A DNA stretch of 64,000 nucleotides, taken from contig NZ_DASVSF010000008.1 of assembly GCF_036388275.1 (NCBI RefSeq), positions 124,001 to 188,000 on the forward strand, in the 5' to 3' direction. Position 1 is the stretch's first letter, and every line of letters starts with the position of its first letter. A program made the position numbers and the translations under genes. Positions 15,972 through 23,607 of this stretch are shown here, one piece after another. Origin of the DNA: Longimicrobium sp. Its GTDB lineage: Bacteria; Gemmatimonadota; Gemmatimonadetes; Longimicrobiales; Longimicrobiaceae. The notes beneath the pieces are model-generated. The model saw only the letters and a list, made by a program, of their open reading frames with translations, was not told where the DNA came from and ran no database searches.

Positions 15972-17108
15972 CTACATGCTGAGCGCGGCGAACATCAGCG
16001 TCGCGATGGCGCCCACCGTCATCCCGAAGATCATGTACGCGCCGCCCAGCGCGCAGAACTTCAGGAACGTGCGGATGATGCCTTGGCCGTACACCTTCCT
16101 CATCGCCAGGAACACGTACAGCGTCATCCACAGCGACAGGACGTTGCGCAGCCAGCCCAGCCCCGACACCATCCCCACCGTGAACAGCAGGAACGCCATC
16201 GCGTGCACGTGAAGCGCAAAGACGAAGTGCTCCACGTAGAACCGCTTCCGCCGCACGTACAGCAGCTTCAGGATGAAGGCGAAGAGCGGCATCATCAGGA
16301 ATACGCCCTTGGGCGCGTTCTCTTCCATCGCCGCCAGCACCGTCCGCAGCGCCTCGCGCGGGGGCATGCCTTCCAGGCGGTCCTCGGTGCGCTGCATCCG
16401 CCGGTTCAGCGGCTTCAGCCACGCGGGGACCCTGTTCGTGTCGCTGAACGCCAGGTTCAGGCTCACCTTGCCGCTGTCCGGCTTCGGAGGCACGGGCGGA
16501 AGGGGCGGAGGCGCCACCTCGCCCCTGGGCACCTCGCCACGCCGGACCGCGGCGATGCGCGCCTTGACGGAATCGGCCCGGGCCCGTTGGTCGACGATGC
16601 GTGCCGAGTCGTCCTGGGCCCGCTCGCGCGCATCGTTCTGCTCGCTGTCGAGGGTCACCTCGTCGGCGATGCGGTTTACGTCCGCGACTACGGGGAGCAG
16701 GATGAAGAACAGCACCGACGTCACCAGGTACAGCCGGAAGGGCGGCACGTAGCGCATGATGCGCCCCTGCACGTACTCGGCGGTCAGGTGCCCCGGGCGA
16801 AACAGCAGCGCGCCGATGGTGCGGGGCAGCGTGGAGTTCAGCGACAGCTGGTCGTCCATCACCTCCATCAGCATGCGCCGCAGCGACACGCGGACGTCGG
16901 CCTTGCGCTGCCCGCAGTTGCGGCAGAAGAAGCCCACCGTCGTGTCGCCGCAGTTCAAGCACGGGCGATCCGGCGTTCGCCGCGTTTCCCGCGCCCACCA
17001 GCGCTGGCGGCGGATGGGAGAGATGGGCACTGGCGGCTCGCCCCGCGGGTCGGGGGGCTCGGGGCCGGCCGAGGGGAACGGCGGTGGCGCGGCGGTCGGG
17101 TCTGGCAT
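15972..17108 (-). CDS. DUF3667-family membrane protein
   Basis: This 378-residue protein has a proline-rich N-terminus and a zinc ribbon CLNCGDTTVGFFCRNCGQ at about residues 50-67, the hallmark of DUF3667. Next come the conserved FRPGHLTAEYVQGRIMRYVPPFRLYLVTS segment leading into a first membrane helix, a charged linker of about 100 residues, and three or more C-terminal helices (FLMMPLFAFILKLLYV, LLFTVGMVSGLGW). The function of the family is unknown. It lies alone between a terminator and a tandem-repeat region that forms its upstream DNA. Confidence 0.88.
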   Translation of the reverse strand: MPDPTAAPPPFPSAGPEPPDPRGEPPVPISPIRRQRWWARETRRTPDRPCLNCGDTTVGFFCRNCGQRKADVRVSLRRMLMEVMDDQLSLNSTLPRTIGALLFRPGHLTAEYVQGRIMRYVPPFRLYLVTSVLFFILLPVVADVNRIADEVTLDSEQNDARERAQDDSARIVDQRARADSVKARIAAVRRGEVPRGEVAPPPLPPVPPKPDSGKVSLNLAFSDTNRVPAWLKPLNRRMQRTEDRLEGMPPREALRTVLAAMEENAPKGVFLMMPLFAFILKLLYVRRKRFYVEHFVFALHVHAMAFLLFTVGMVSGLGWLRNVLSLWMTLYVFLAMRKVYGQGIIRTFLKFCALGGAYMIFGMTVGAIATLMFAALSM

Positions 17109-17159
17109 GCTGGCGGGGTCGGGGACGGGGCGAACCGGAGGATCGGAGCCGGTTAGGGA

Positions 17160-17298
17160 CCGGCTTCGAAGCCTGGCTCGGGCCCAGGCTCAATGGCCAG
17201 GCTCAGGAGCCAGGCTCAGGGACCGGCTCCGAGGCCAGGCTCAGGGACCGGCTCCGAGGCCAGGCTCTGCTGGGGCCAGGCTCGGACCCAGGCTCTGC
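17160..17298. repeat. Tandem CCAGGCTC-type repeats
   Basis: This is a run of short GC-rich units built on CCAGGCTC. It includes an exact 25-bp tandem duplication at 17209-17233 and 17234-17258, and a looser duplication ending in CAGGCTCTGCTGG. It lies just upstream of the DUF3667 gene (start at 17108, minus strand). No protein signature is visible. Confidence 0.8.
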
Positions 17299-17352
17299 TG
17301 GGCGGATGAATCCGCGGCAACGACCACACGATGTCCACCTTCGTGGGCTACA
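17299..17352 (-). repeat. Dispersed repeat family E, copy 2 (inverted)
   Basis: The copy runs GGGCGGATGAATCCGCGGCA, CGACCACACGATGTCC and ACCTTCGTGG. It is the inverted form of the element at 5950, with substitutions in both palindromes. Confidence 0.7.
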
Positions 17353-17400
17353 CGCTTACGTGTGACGCGTGTTCCGTGGCACGACTCGGGGCCGGCGCGC

Positions 17401-18030
17401 TCAGGACTCGCCGGATGGCGGCTTGCGCAGCAGGGTGATGGAGAAGAAGCCCCCAGCCCCAGCGGGTTCCTGGTGCTCCACCACCAGTGGGGTGGCGGCC
17501 ACCAGCGGACCCAGCTTGCGTGTGATTTCCGTCGCCACCACGCCAGAGACGAGGTTGCCGGCGCGCCGCAGGAGCGAGGGCTCGCGGTCGTCGGGGACCC
17601 ACTTGTCGAAGACCACTGCCCGGCCTCCGGGCTTCAGCACGCGAGCGGCTTCACGGACGGCGGCCACGGGATCGGGCACCACGGCCAGGACCAGGTGAAG
17701 CACCACGGCGTCGAACGAGGCGTCGGCGAACTCCAGCGCCTGGGCATCCATCACCCGCGCGTCCACGCTCCTGCCCAGCCCCAGCGCCCGATGCCGGGTG
17801 CGCTCGACCATCGCCGGCGTGATGTCTGTCGCTACGACCTGAACGTCCGCGTGGAGAAAGGCCAGGTCGGCGCCGGTTCCGCAGCCGTCGATCAGGACGC
17901 GTTCGCCGGCCCGCGCATCCAGCAGCTCCAGCGACCGCTTCCGCTGTGGCCGAAAGCCGGCCACCGTGTCATACAGCGGGGCCAGCAGGGTGTAGCGGAC
18001 GCGGTTCCAGGCGAGGGTGTTCAGCGGCAT
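17401..18030 (-). CDS. Class I SAM-dependent methyltransferase
   Basis: This 209-residue soluble protein has the Rossmann methyltransferase pattern. Motif I VLIDGCGTGADL lies at residues 46-57, the acidic end of strand 2 is VVATDITPAMV, motif II is ARVMDAQAL, and the post-motif III region is ARVLKPGGRAVVFD. It resembles small UbiE/type 11 methyltransferases that often act on lipids or quinones. The substrate cannot be identified. It is 27 bases downstream of the small membrane protein gene on the same strand and may share its transcript. Confidence 0.88.
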   Translation of the reverse strand: MPLNTLAWNRVRYTLLAPLYDTVAGFRPQRKRSLELLDARAGERVLIDGCGTGADLAFLHADVQVVATDITPAMVERTRHRALGLGRSVDARVMDAQALEFADASFDAVVLHLVLAVVPDPVAAVREAARVLKPGGRAVVFDKWVPDDREPSLLRRAGNLVSGVVATEITRKLGPLVAATPLVVEHQEPAGAGGFFSITLLRKPPSGES

Positions 18031-18057
18031 TCGGCGCGCGGCTAGTGGTCGCGGAAG

Positions 18058-18264
18058 CTATTCCGCTTGCGGAGGTCCGCCAAGTCCCGGGTCCCCCGAG
18101 GAGGATGTGAGGCGACGCTGCCCCGGTTCACTGATCCGCAATTGCACGCCCACCTTCCTAGCGACTACCTGCAGTTCGACGTTCTTCTTCCGCCAGAGTG
18201 CGGCCAGACCGATGACCGTTACACTTGTGGCGGCAACGATGGACAAAATGATCTCTTCCGTCAT
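18058..18264 (-). CDS. Small single-pass membrane protein, 68 aa
   Basis: I start at MTEEIILSIV, which has GGGAG five bases upstream. A longer in-frame version adds 11 residues without a ribosome site. Residues 4-23 form one membrane helix (EIILSIVAATSVTVIGLAAL) followed by a basic WRKKN stop and a hydrophilic tail with LQVVARKVGVQL. The family is not recognised. The good ribosome site and membrane topology support it as a real gene. Confidence 0.6.
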   Translation of the reverse strand: MTEEIILSIVAATSVTVIGLAALWRKKNVELQVVARKVGVQLRISEPGQRRLTSSSGDPGLGGPPQAE

Positions 18265-18496
18265 CCGATCTCCCGGTGAAGTCGACCCTGCGACCACCGG
18301 AAAGAAGGGTCAAGTCCGTATCTCCGCAACAGCAAATGTCCACTTTGACTACTTTTTCGCGCGTAACGTGCGAACTCCGCCATCGTGCGTGCCGTACTGG
18401 GGCACAGGCGGGCGTAAAAAGCTGCCGGCCAGATACGGCACTCCCTGAAGCACCGAGGATTTGATAAGAGTCTGGCACGTGGACCTGCGAGGAGGA

Positions 18497-19258
18497 TCAG
18501 GCCGACTGGAGCTCGCGCAGCAGCCCGGCGCGGGCCTCGATGATCAGCTCGCGGACGCGGTCGCGCAGGGCGGGCACGTCGTCCAGCGTGAGCCCCGCCG
18601 TCTCGATGGGGGGCAGCACCCGCGCGATGGCATTGGCCCGGCCCACGATCCACGACCCCTTGGTGATGCAGGCCCGCGTGCCCGCCACGGCGATGGGCAG
18701 GATGGGAGACCCCGTCTCGATGGCCAGGCGAAAAGCGCCGTCGTGGAACTTCTGGATCTCGCCCGTGGACGAGCGCGTTCCCTCGGGCATGATCATCACC
18801 GACACGTGTTTGCCCAGCCGGTCGCGGCAGGCGTCCAGCGCCTGCATGCGGCTCTTCACGTCGCCGCGGCGCACGGCGATGTCACCCGCCATCCTCATCA
18901 TCCACCCCATCAGCGGGATCTTGAAGATGGCTTCCTTGGAGAGCCACTTCATTTCCCACGGCAGGTGCGAAAGAAGGAAGATGTCGGCGATGGACTCGTG
19001 GTTGGCCACGGCCACGTACGGCCGCCGCGGGTCGGGAACCAGGAAGCCCGTCGTGCGGAACTTCCAGAACGGGTTCAGCCGCGTGAGCGTGACGGCGGCG
19101 CGGCGAAACCAGCGGCCCACGGTGTAGCGGCCGGGGTCGGACGGCACGGTGGCGGCGTACACCAGCGCCAGCCACGGAACCCAGACCAGGACCACCAGTG
19201 CGGCCGATACCCAGACCCAGAGAGAAACCAGGCGCTTCAGCATGAGGGCCTCGTACAC
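18497..19258 (-). CDS. 1-acyl-sn-glycerol-3-phosphate acyltransferase (PlsC-like)
   Basis: This 253-residue protein has an N-terminal membrane helix (LWVWVSAALVVLVWVPWLALVY) and the acyltransferase blocks in order: NHESIAD with the catalytic His-Asp, RRGDVKSR, the glycerol-phosphate motif PEGTRSSTG, and the ILPIAVAGT block. These define the PlsC family, which makes phosphatidic acid from lysophosphatidate at the inner membrane. A start five codons later (MLKRLV) is possible. It lies 28 bases downstream of the DksA-type gene on the same strand. Acyl acceptor specificity is inferred from the family. Confidence 0.92.
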   Translation of the reverse strand: MYEALMLKRLVSLWVWVSAALVVLVWVPWLALVYAATVPSDPGRYTVGRWFRRAAVTLTRLNPFWKFRTTGFLVPDPRRPYVAVANHESIADIFLLSHLPWEMKWLSKEAIFKIPLMGWMMRMAGDIAVRRGDVKSRMQALDACRDRLGKHVSVMIMPEGTRSSTGEIQKFHDGAFRLAIETGSPILPIAVAGTRACITKGSWIVGRANAIARVLPPIETAGLTLDDVPALRDRVRELIIEARAGLLRELQSA

Positions 19259-19286
19259 CGGAACGGCCGATCGGTGCGGCCGGGGC

Positions 19287-19646
19287 TCAACCCCGGGCGC
19301 AGGTGCCGCAGGCCAGCGTCTCGGGGAAGATCTGCAGCCGCTCGAAGGGGATGGGCGCGCCGCAGCCGTTGCAGGCCCCGTACGACCCGTCTTCCAGCCG
19401 CCGCAGCGCCGAAAGAATCTGCTCCAGCTGCGCCTTTTCGCGCGCTTCCAGGTTCTTGGTGAAGCCGGCGTTCTGAAGCGCCTCCACGCGCGACAGGCGG
19501 CCCACCGTGTCCTGCTCCAGGTCGCGCGGGCGCGCCGCGGCGCCGCTGGACTTGAGGCTGCGCTCCAGCTTGGTGAGGCTGCGCAGGAGCTCGTCCCGGA
19601 TCATTTCGCGCTCGTGGGGGGCGAGCGGCTGCTGTACTGCGGTCAT
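19287..19646 (-). CDS. DksA/TraR-type C4 zinc-finger protein
   Basis: This 119-residue protein has a helical coiled-coil N-terminal region (REMIRDELLRSLTKLERSLK through REKAQLEQILSALRRLEDGS) and a C-terminal zinc finger CNGCGAPIP...CGTC with the DksA spacing. Such proteins bind the RNA polymerase secondary channel. The acidic tip typical of true DksA is not obvious, so it may be a TraR/YocK-like relative. I start at MTAVQQ, which has GGAAGGA upstream; the longer frame adds 21 unlikely residues. Confidence 0.88.
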   Translation of the reverse strand: MTAVQQPLAPHEREMIRDELLRSLTKLERSLKSSGAAARPRDLEQDTVGRLSRVEALQNAGFTKNLEAREKAQLEQILSALRRLEDGSYGACNGCGAPIPFERLQIFPETLACGTCARG

Positions 19647-19875
19647 GCTGGTCCTTCCGTCTTGCTGGTTCTTGCGGGTGAAAACGGCCGCCGGGCCGGG
19701 CGCGCGCATTGCGGCCGGGTCCGGTGTCGTTCGGGGGATTCGGTTGATTCAGGGACGATGTGTCAGGCGGTTGCGGCCGGGTGGCCCATCACGTCGTGGT
19801 CGGGTTGGCGGAAACATTCCATTGCACGCGGCGGGCCGCCGCCCAACCAGTGCGTACCGGGATCGCGGCGGGCGT

Positions 19876-20193
19876 TCACACGCGCTCCAGGAACACGTCG
19901 AACACGCCGCCGCAGACGGCGGGGCTCCACGAGAACAGGTCTTCGGTCAGGTCGATGCGCAGCATGCGCGGCTGGCCCGTGCTCACCACCTCGCGCGCGG
20001 CCTCGATCACCTCGGCCTCGCCGCATCCGCCGCCCACGGTGCCGGTAAGCCCCCGCTCCGGGTCCACCAGCATTTTGCTTCCTACGCCGCGCGGTGTCGA
20101 GCCCTTGCAGCGCACGATGGTCGCCAGCACCACCGGCCGGCCCTCGCGCGCCGCCTCTTCGGCCGCGGTGAACACGGCCATGTCTTCGATCAT
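19876..20193 (-). CDS. XdhC/CoxI N-terminal domain protein
   Basis: This 105-residue single-domain protein carries the CoxI signature: RPVVLATIVRCKGSTPRGVGSKMLV, then GTVGGGCGEAEVI and a conserved cysteine near the end (VCGGVFDVFLE). XdhC-type proteins bind molybdenum cofactor and help insert the sulfurated form into hydroxylases. This one lacks the C-terminal Rossmann domain that the XdhC at 23608-24429 has, so the two may work together. Its ATG overlaps the stop of a decayed gene fragment (ATGA). It is the last gene of the minus-strand cluster. Confidence 0.87.
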   Translation of the reverse strand: MIEDMAVFTAAEEAAREGRPVVLATIVRCKGSTPRGVGSKMLVDPERGLTGTVGGGCGEAEVIEAAREVVSTGQPRMLRIDLTEDLFSWSPAVCGGVFDVFLERV

Positions 20194-20347
20194 CGAACCT
20201 CTTCGTCCAGGGCGTCGGGGAGCCGGTCGGCGATTTCGGCGATCTGCTCGGCTTCGCGCCACATGGCTTGCAATTCGCCCAGCTCGCCCTCCGCTCGCTT
20301 TCCTTGTGCAGCGCGATTTCCAAGGCCAGCGAAAGTCTGCCCGCCAC
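20190..20347 (-). pseudogene. Decayed C-terminal fragment of a fourth zinc-ribbon membrane paralogue
   Basis: This stretch matches the last 45-50 residues of the three genes upstream. It reads LALEIALHKESER, and after a frame change EGELGELQAMWREAEQIAEIADRLPD, against LALEMALHEESERRAMEGEL in the intact copies. A deletion of about 10 bases after the ESER codons breaks the frame. Nothing of the zinc ribbon or membrane part remains. The fragment's TGA overlaps the ATG of the CoxI-domain gene, so the ancestral gene was probably coupled to it. Confidence 0.75.
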
Positions 20348-20356
20348 CCTCGGCGT

Positions 20357-21397
20357 TCAACCGGGCACGATCAGCCGCGAGGGCTCCGGCGCGGGAACGC
20401 CGTCCGGGAGCGCGTCGGCGATAGCGGCGATCTCCTCCGCGGCGCGCCAGGCGGCCTCCAACTCCGCGAGTTCGCCCTCCATCGCCCTGCGTTCGCTTTC
20501 CTCATGCAGCGCCATCTCCAGCGCCAGGCGATCAATGCCGTCCCCGGGTCCGGCGCCCAGCGCCACGCCCGTTCCGCTGGCGTGGCGCAGGTATGCGCCC
20601 GCGCTGCCGGCCCCAGAGATCGCCTCAACCGCGTGGTGCAGCGCCCCCCTATTGGCGCCCGCGCCGTTTACCACCACCATAACTCGCGAAAGGACGCGGC
20701 GAGCCGTTACGCCATCCAACACCAGGTCCCGCGGGTCGCCCAGGCGATACACGCCTTCTCGGTAATGAATCCATTCGGTGCTGTCGATGCCGCCCAGCTT
20801 CAGCCGCAGCTGGCCGTGCTCATCCCCGACGAGATGAGCCCCCTCAATGTGCTTGCGCCTGATCTCCGCCGGTTTTCCGTCGCCGCACTCTTCCGCGTAC
20901 AGATTCACCACCATGCGCGAGCCCGACAACTCGCGGGACACTTCCTGTACAGCGCGACGCGCCACGTAGACTCCCAGCGCGCTCGCCGTCAACCACGCCG
21001 CGCCAGCCACGACCCCGCCAAGCGCTACAACGCCGGCTCCCCCAACGACCAGCGCGCGGCGCCGGCGCTGCACCAGCGACTCTCCGTACCGCCACACCGC
21101 CAGCTCGCCCGGAAGGGCTCTGCCCACCCGGATCAGCCGCGTGCCGTCACGCAGCTTCGCGATGCCGATGTTCTCGGACTGGGCGCGCAGCCGCGTGTCG
21201 CGGAACAGGCGCTCGGCACTTTCGATCACTTCCCAGCGCTCTTCCAGCGGGGCCAGGCTCCATCGGGTGCACTTTGGGCAAACCGCCCACAGCCGCCCCT
21301 TCGCCGCGTCGAACGCGAGCGTCCGGCCCACGGGAAAGCGCTCGATCGACTCGTTCGAGCCCAGCGCGGCCGAGCAGAAGATGCAGGCGCGGTACAT
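20357..21397 (-). CDS. Zinc-ribbon membrane protein of unknown family, tandem copy 1
   Basis: This 346-residue protein has paired cysteines C5-C8 (MYRACIFC) and C40-C43 (VCPKC), probably a zinc ribbon. The next block is strongly conserved among copies: RWSLAPLEERWEVIE, LFRDTRLRAQSENIGIAKL, DGTRLIRVG, WRYG. A hydrophobic region follows (residues about 112-145) after a basic RRRR. A variable central domain has little identity with the other copies, and the C-terminal helix LALEMALHEESERRAMEGEL is again conserved. It starts 2 bases after copy 2. Function unknown. Ends conserved with a divergent centre suggest one machine with different specificities (inference). Confidence 0.85.
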   Translation of the reverse strand: MYRACIFCSAALGSNESIERFPVGRTLAFDAAKGRLWAVCPKCTRWSLAPLEERWEVIESAERLFRDTRLRAQSENIGIAKLRDGTRLIRVGRALPGELAVWRYGESLVQRRRRALVVGGAGVVALGGVVAGAAWLTASALGVYVARRAVQEVSRELSGSRMVVNLYAEECGDGKPAEIRRKHIEGAHLVGDEHGQLRLKLGGIDSTEWIHYREGVYRLGDPRDLVLDGVTARRVLSRVMVVVNGAGANRGALHHAVEAISGAGSAGAYLRHASGTGVALGAGPGDGIDRLALEMALHEESERRAMEGELAELEAAWRAAEEIAAIADALPDGVPAPEPSRLIVPG

Positions 21398-21399
21398 CG

Positions 21400-22452
21400 T
21401 CAACCTTCCGTGCCCAGCCGTGGCGGCTCCGGCGGTGCGAGCCCGTCCGGCAGGCGGTCCGCGATGCCGGCAATCTCCTCTGCCTCGCGCCACATGGCCT
21501 CCAGCGAGGCCAGTTCGCCTTCCATCGCGCGGCGTTCCGTCTCTTCGTGCAGGGCCAGTTCCAGTGCGAGTGCCTGCACATCGTGGTACCCCGCGCCAGG
21601 GCCAATCTGCAGCCCCTGGCGCGCCGCGCGGTCCAGGTACCCGGCGGGCCCGCCCAGACTGGCGATCGTTTTGACCGAGGCGGCAAGATCCCGCGCATCG
21701 CCGCCCGCCCGGTTCAGGTGGATCAGGCGACGGGCCGTGAGCAATTGCGCGTGCCAGCCCTCCAGATTCAGGCCCAGCACCGGCAGGTGCACGGCCAGCG
21801 GACCCTCGTTGGGGGCTGTCAGCCGCGCTCCGAGCAAGTGCGCACGGGAAAGAGGAATCCGCGCGCCCGGAGTGGGCGACTGCACCCACTTCGTCAAACG
21901 CGGCCCCATGCTGCGCCTGTGATCCTGGAGCCGTTGCGCGAGCCGCTGCGTCCACGGGCGCGGGCCCTCCCTGGTCCTGATCAAGGGTTGCGCGAGAACA
22001 ACCGCAACGAACGTGGGAACGAACAACGGACCAGTCAGCAACGTCAGGATAGACACTGCGGGAAGGGCAGCGGCCACACCGAAGACCGAGGCTACCCTCG
22101 CCGTCGTGTGCAGCGCGTGCCGGCGCTGATACGCCTTTCCGTACCGCACGGAAGCGAGCTCCACCGGCAGCGCCTTCCCCACCCGTACCAGCCGTGTGCC
22201 ATCCCGCAGCTTCGTCAAGCCCACGTTCTCGCTGTGCGCGCGCAGGCGGCTGTCGCGAAACAGGCGCTCGGCGTCGTCGATGGCCTCCCAGCGCTCCTCG
22301 ATGGGAGCCAGGTTCCACCGCGCGCACTTGGCGCACACCGCCCATAACCGGCCCTTCGCGCCATCGAACGCGAGTGTCTTCCCCACGGGAAAGTGCTCGA
22401 TGGATTCGTTCGATCCCAGCGCGGCCGAGCAGAAGATGCAGTTGCGGTACAT
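21400..22452 (-). CDS. Zinc-ribbon membrane protein of unknown family, tandem copy 2
   Basis: This 350-residue paralogue of the flanking genes has the N-terminal ribbon MYRNCIFC...VCAKC and the same APIEERWEAID, LRAHSENVGL and DGTRLVRVG blocks. The hydrophobic part is longer (VFGVAAALPAVSILTLLTGP through VPTFVAVVLAQPLI), enough for two membrane passes. The central region differs from copies 1 and 3. It contains an ARIPLSRAHLLGARL stretch at the place where copy 1 has IRRKHIEGAHLVG and copy 3 has IRRWHVQGAQVG. The C-terminal helix pair LALELALHEETERRAMEGEL is retained. It is most diverged in the membrane and central part. No known domain is recognised. Confidence 0.85.
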   Translation of the reverse strand: MYRNCIFCSAALGSNESIEHFPVGKTLAFDGAKGRLWAVCAKCARWNLAPIEERWEAIDDAERLFRDSRLRAHSENVGLTKLRDGTRLVRVGKALPVELASVRYGKAYQRRHALHTTARVASVFGVAAALPAVSILTLLTGPLFVPTFVAVVLAQPLIRTREGPRPWTQRLAQRLQDHRRSMGPRLTKWVQSPTPGARIPLSRAHLLGARLTAPNEGPLAVHLPVLGLNLEGWHAQLLTARRLIHLNRAGGDARDLAASVKTIASLGGPAGYLDRAARQGLQIGPGAGYHDVQALALELALHEETERRAMEGELASLEAMWREAEEIAGIADRLPDGLAPPEPPRLGTEG

Positions 22453-22533
22453 CGCCCATCCATGAAGCAGCCCATCACGAAAGTCCTACCGCCACCCTCG
22501 TCCTTTTCGCCCGGGATGACCAGCCCGGGATGA

Positions 22534-23586
22534 TCAGCCCGGGATGATCAGCCGCGAGGGCTCCGGCGCGGGAACGCCGTCCGGGAGCGCGTCGGCGATG
22601 GCGGCGATCTCTTCCGCGTCGCGCCACGCGGCCTCCAGCCCGGCCAGCTCGCCCTCCATCGCGCGCCGCTCCTGCTCCTCGTGAAGCGCCATCTCCAGGG
22701 CCAGGGCGCCCACGGGGGTAAGCTGCTTCGCTTCCATCCCCTGCCGCCGCCCCAGCACGCTCTCGCGCCGGCCGGCCTCGCGCAGGTATTCCTCGGCGCC
22801 GCGCGCGTTCTCCAGCATTCCCACGGCGTCGCGGACGTGGTCGTGCGAGGCGCCCTTGCGGTTCACGTGCACCATCGCGCGGCCCAGCACCGTGCGCGCC
22901 TGCGAATCGGGAAGCACCAGCACGTCGTCGCCGCCGAACCGCGGGCGCCCCCATCCGTCCGTCTTGCGGTCCTTGCGTTCGGCGTCGGGAAGGCGAAGCT
23001 CGATGCCGTCGTCCGCCGCGCCCACCTGCGCGCCCTGCACGTGCCAGCGGCGGATGGCCACCTCCCGGCCGATGGGTGACTGCGCCGCGGGAATGCGGTG
23101 GATGACCCGGCGCGCCTGCCGCTCGTTCCAGGCACCGAGGAATATGTGCCCGAAGCTCCAAAGCCCCGAGGCCACGCCGAGCGCCACCAGCCCACCCACC
23201 GCCGCCGCGCCCGCCGCACCCACGGCGGCGCCCGCCACCAGGTACTGCCGCCTGCGCCGCACCAGCTGGCTGCCGTAGCGCCAGGCGGCCAGCTCGCCCG
23301 TCAGCGCCTGGCCAATGCGAACCAGGCGCGTTCCGTCCGGCAGCTTGCAGACGCCGATGTTCTGCGACTGCACGCGCAGGCGCGACTCGCGAAAGGCACG
23401 CTCTGCCTCCTCCACGGCCTCCCATCGCTCCTCGATGGGCGCCAGGTTCCACCGCGCGCACTTCGGACACACGGCCCACAGCCGCCCGCGCGCCCCGTCG
23501 AAAGCCAGGCTGCGGCCGACGGGAAACGGGGCGATGGCCTCGTTGGATCCCAGGTCGGCGGAGCAGAAGATGCACGTGCGATACAT
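22534..23586 (-). CDS. Zinc-ribbon membrane protein of unknown family, tandem copy 3
   Basis: This 350-residue member is the first in transcription order, 21 bases after the XdhC gene. It has MYRTCIFC...VCPKC, the APIEERWEAVEEAERAFRES block and QSQNIGVCKL with an extra cysteine. A glycine/alanine-rich membrane segment (YLVAGAAVGAAGAAAVGGLV) and a central domain with RRWHVQGAQVGAADDGIEL follow. The last 50 residues are nearly identical to those of copy 1 (AALPDGVPAPEPSRLI in frame with IADALPDG), which suggests recent duplication or gene conversion. The gap of 81 bases to copy 2 holds direct GGGATGA repeats. Function unknown. Confidence 0.85.
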   Translation of the reverse strand: MYRTCIFCSADLGSNEAIAPFPVGRSLAFDGARGRLWAVCPKCARWNLAPIEERWEAVEEAERAFRESRLRVQSQNIGVCKLPDGTRLVRIGQALTGELAAWRYGSQLVRRRRQYLVAGAAVGAAGAAAVGGLVALGVASGLWSFGHIFLGAWNERQARRVIHRIPAAQSPIGREVAIRRWHVQGAQVGAADDGIELRLPDAERKDRKTDGWGRPRFGGDDVLVLPDSQARTVLGRAMVHVNRKGASHDHVRDAVGMLENARGAEEYLREAGRRESVLGRRQGMEAKQLTPVGALALEMALHEEQERRAMEGELAGLEAAWRDAEEIAAIADALPDGVPAPEPSRLIIPG

Positions 23587-23607
23587 GGCCCCACCGATGG
23601 CGTTGTG

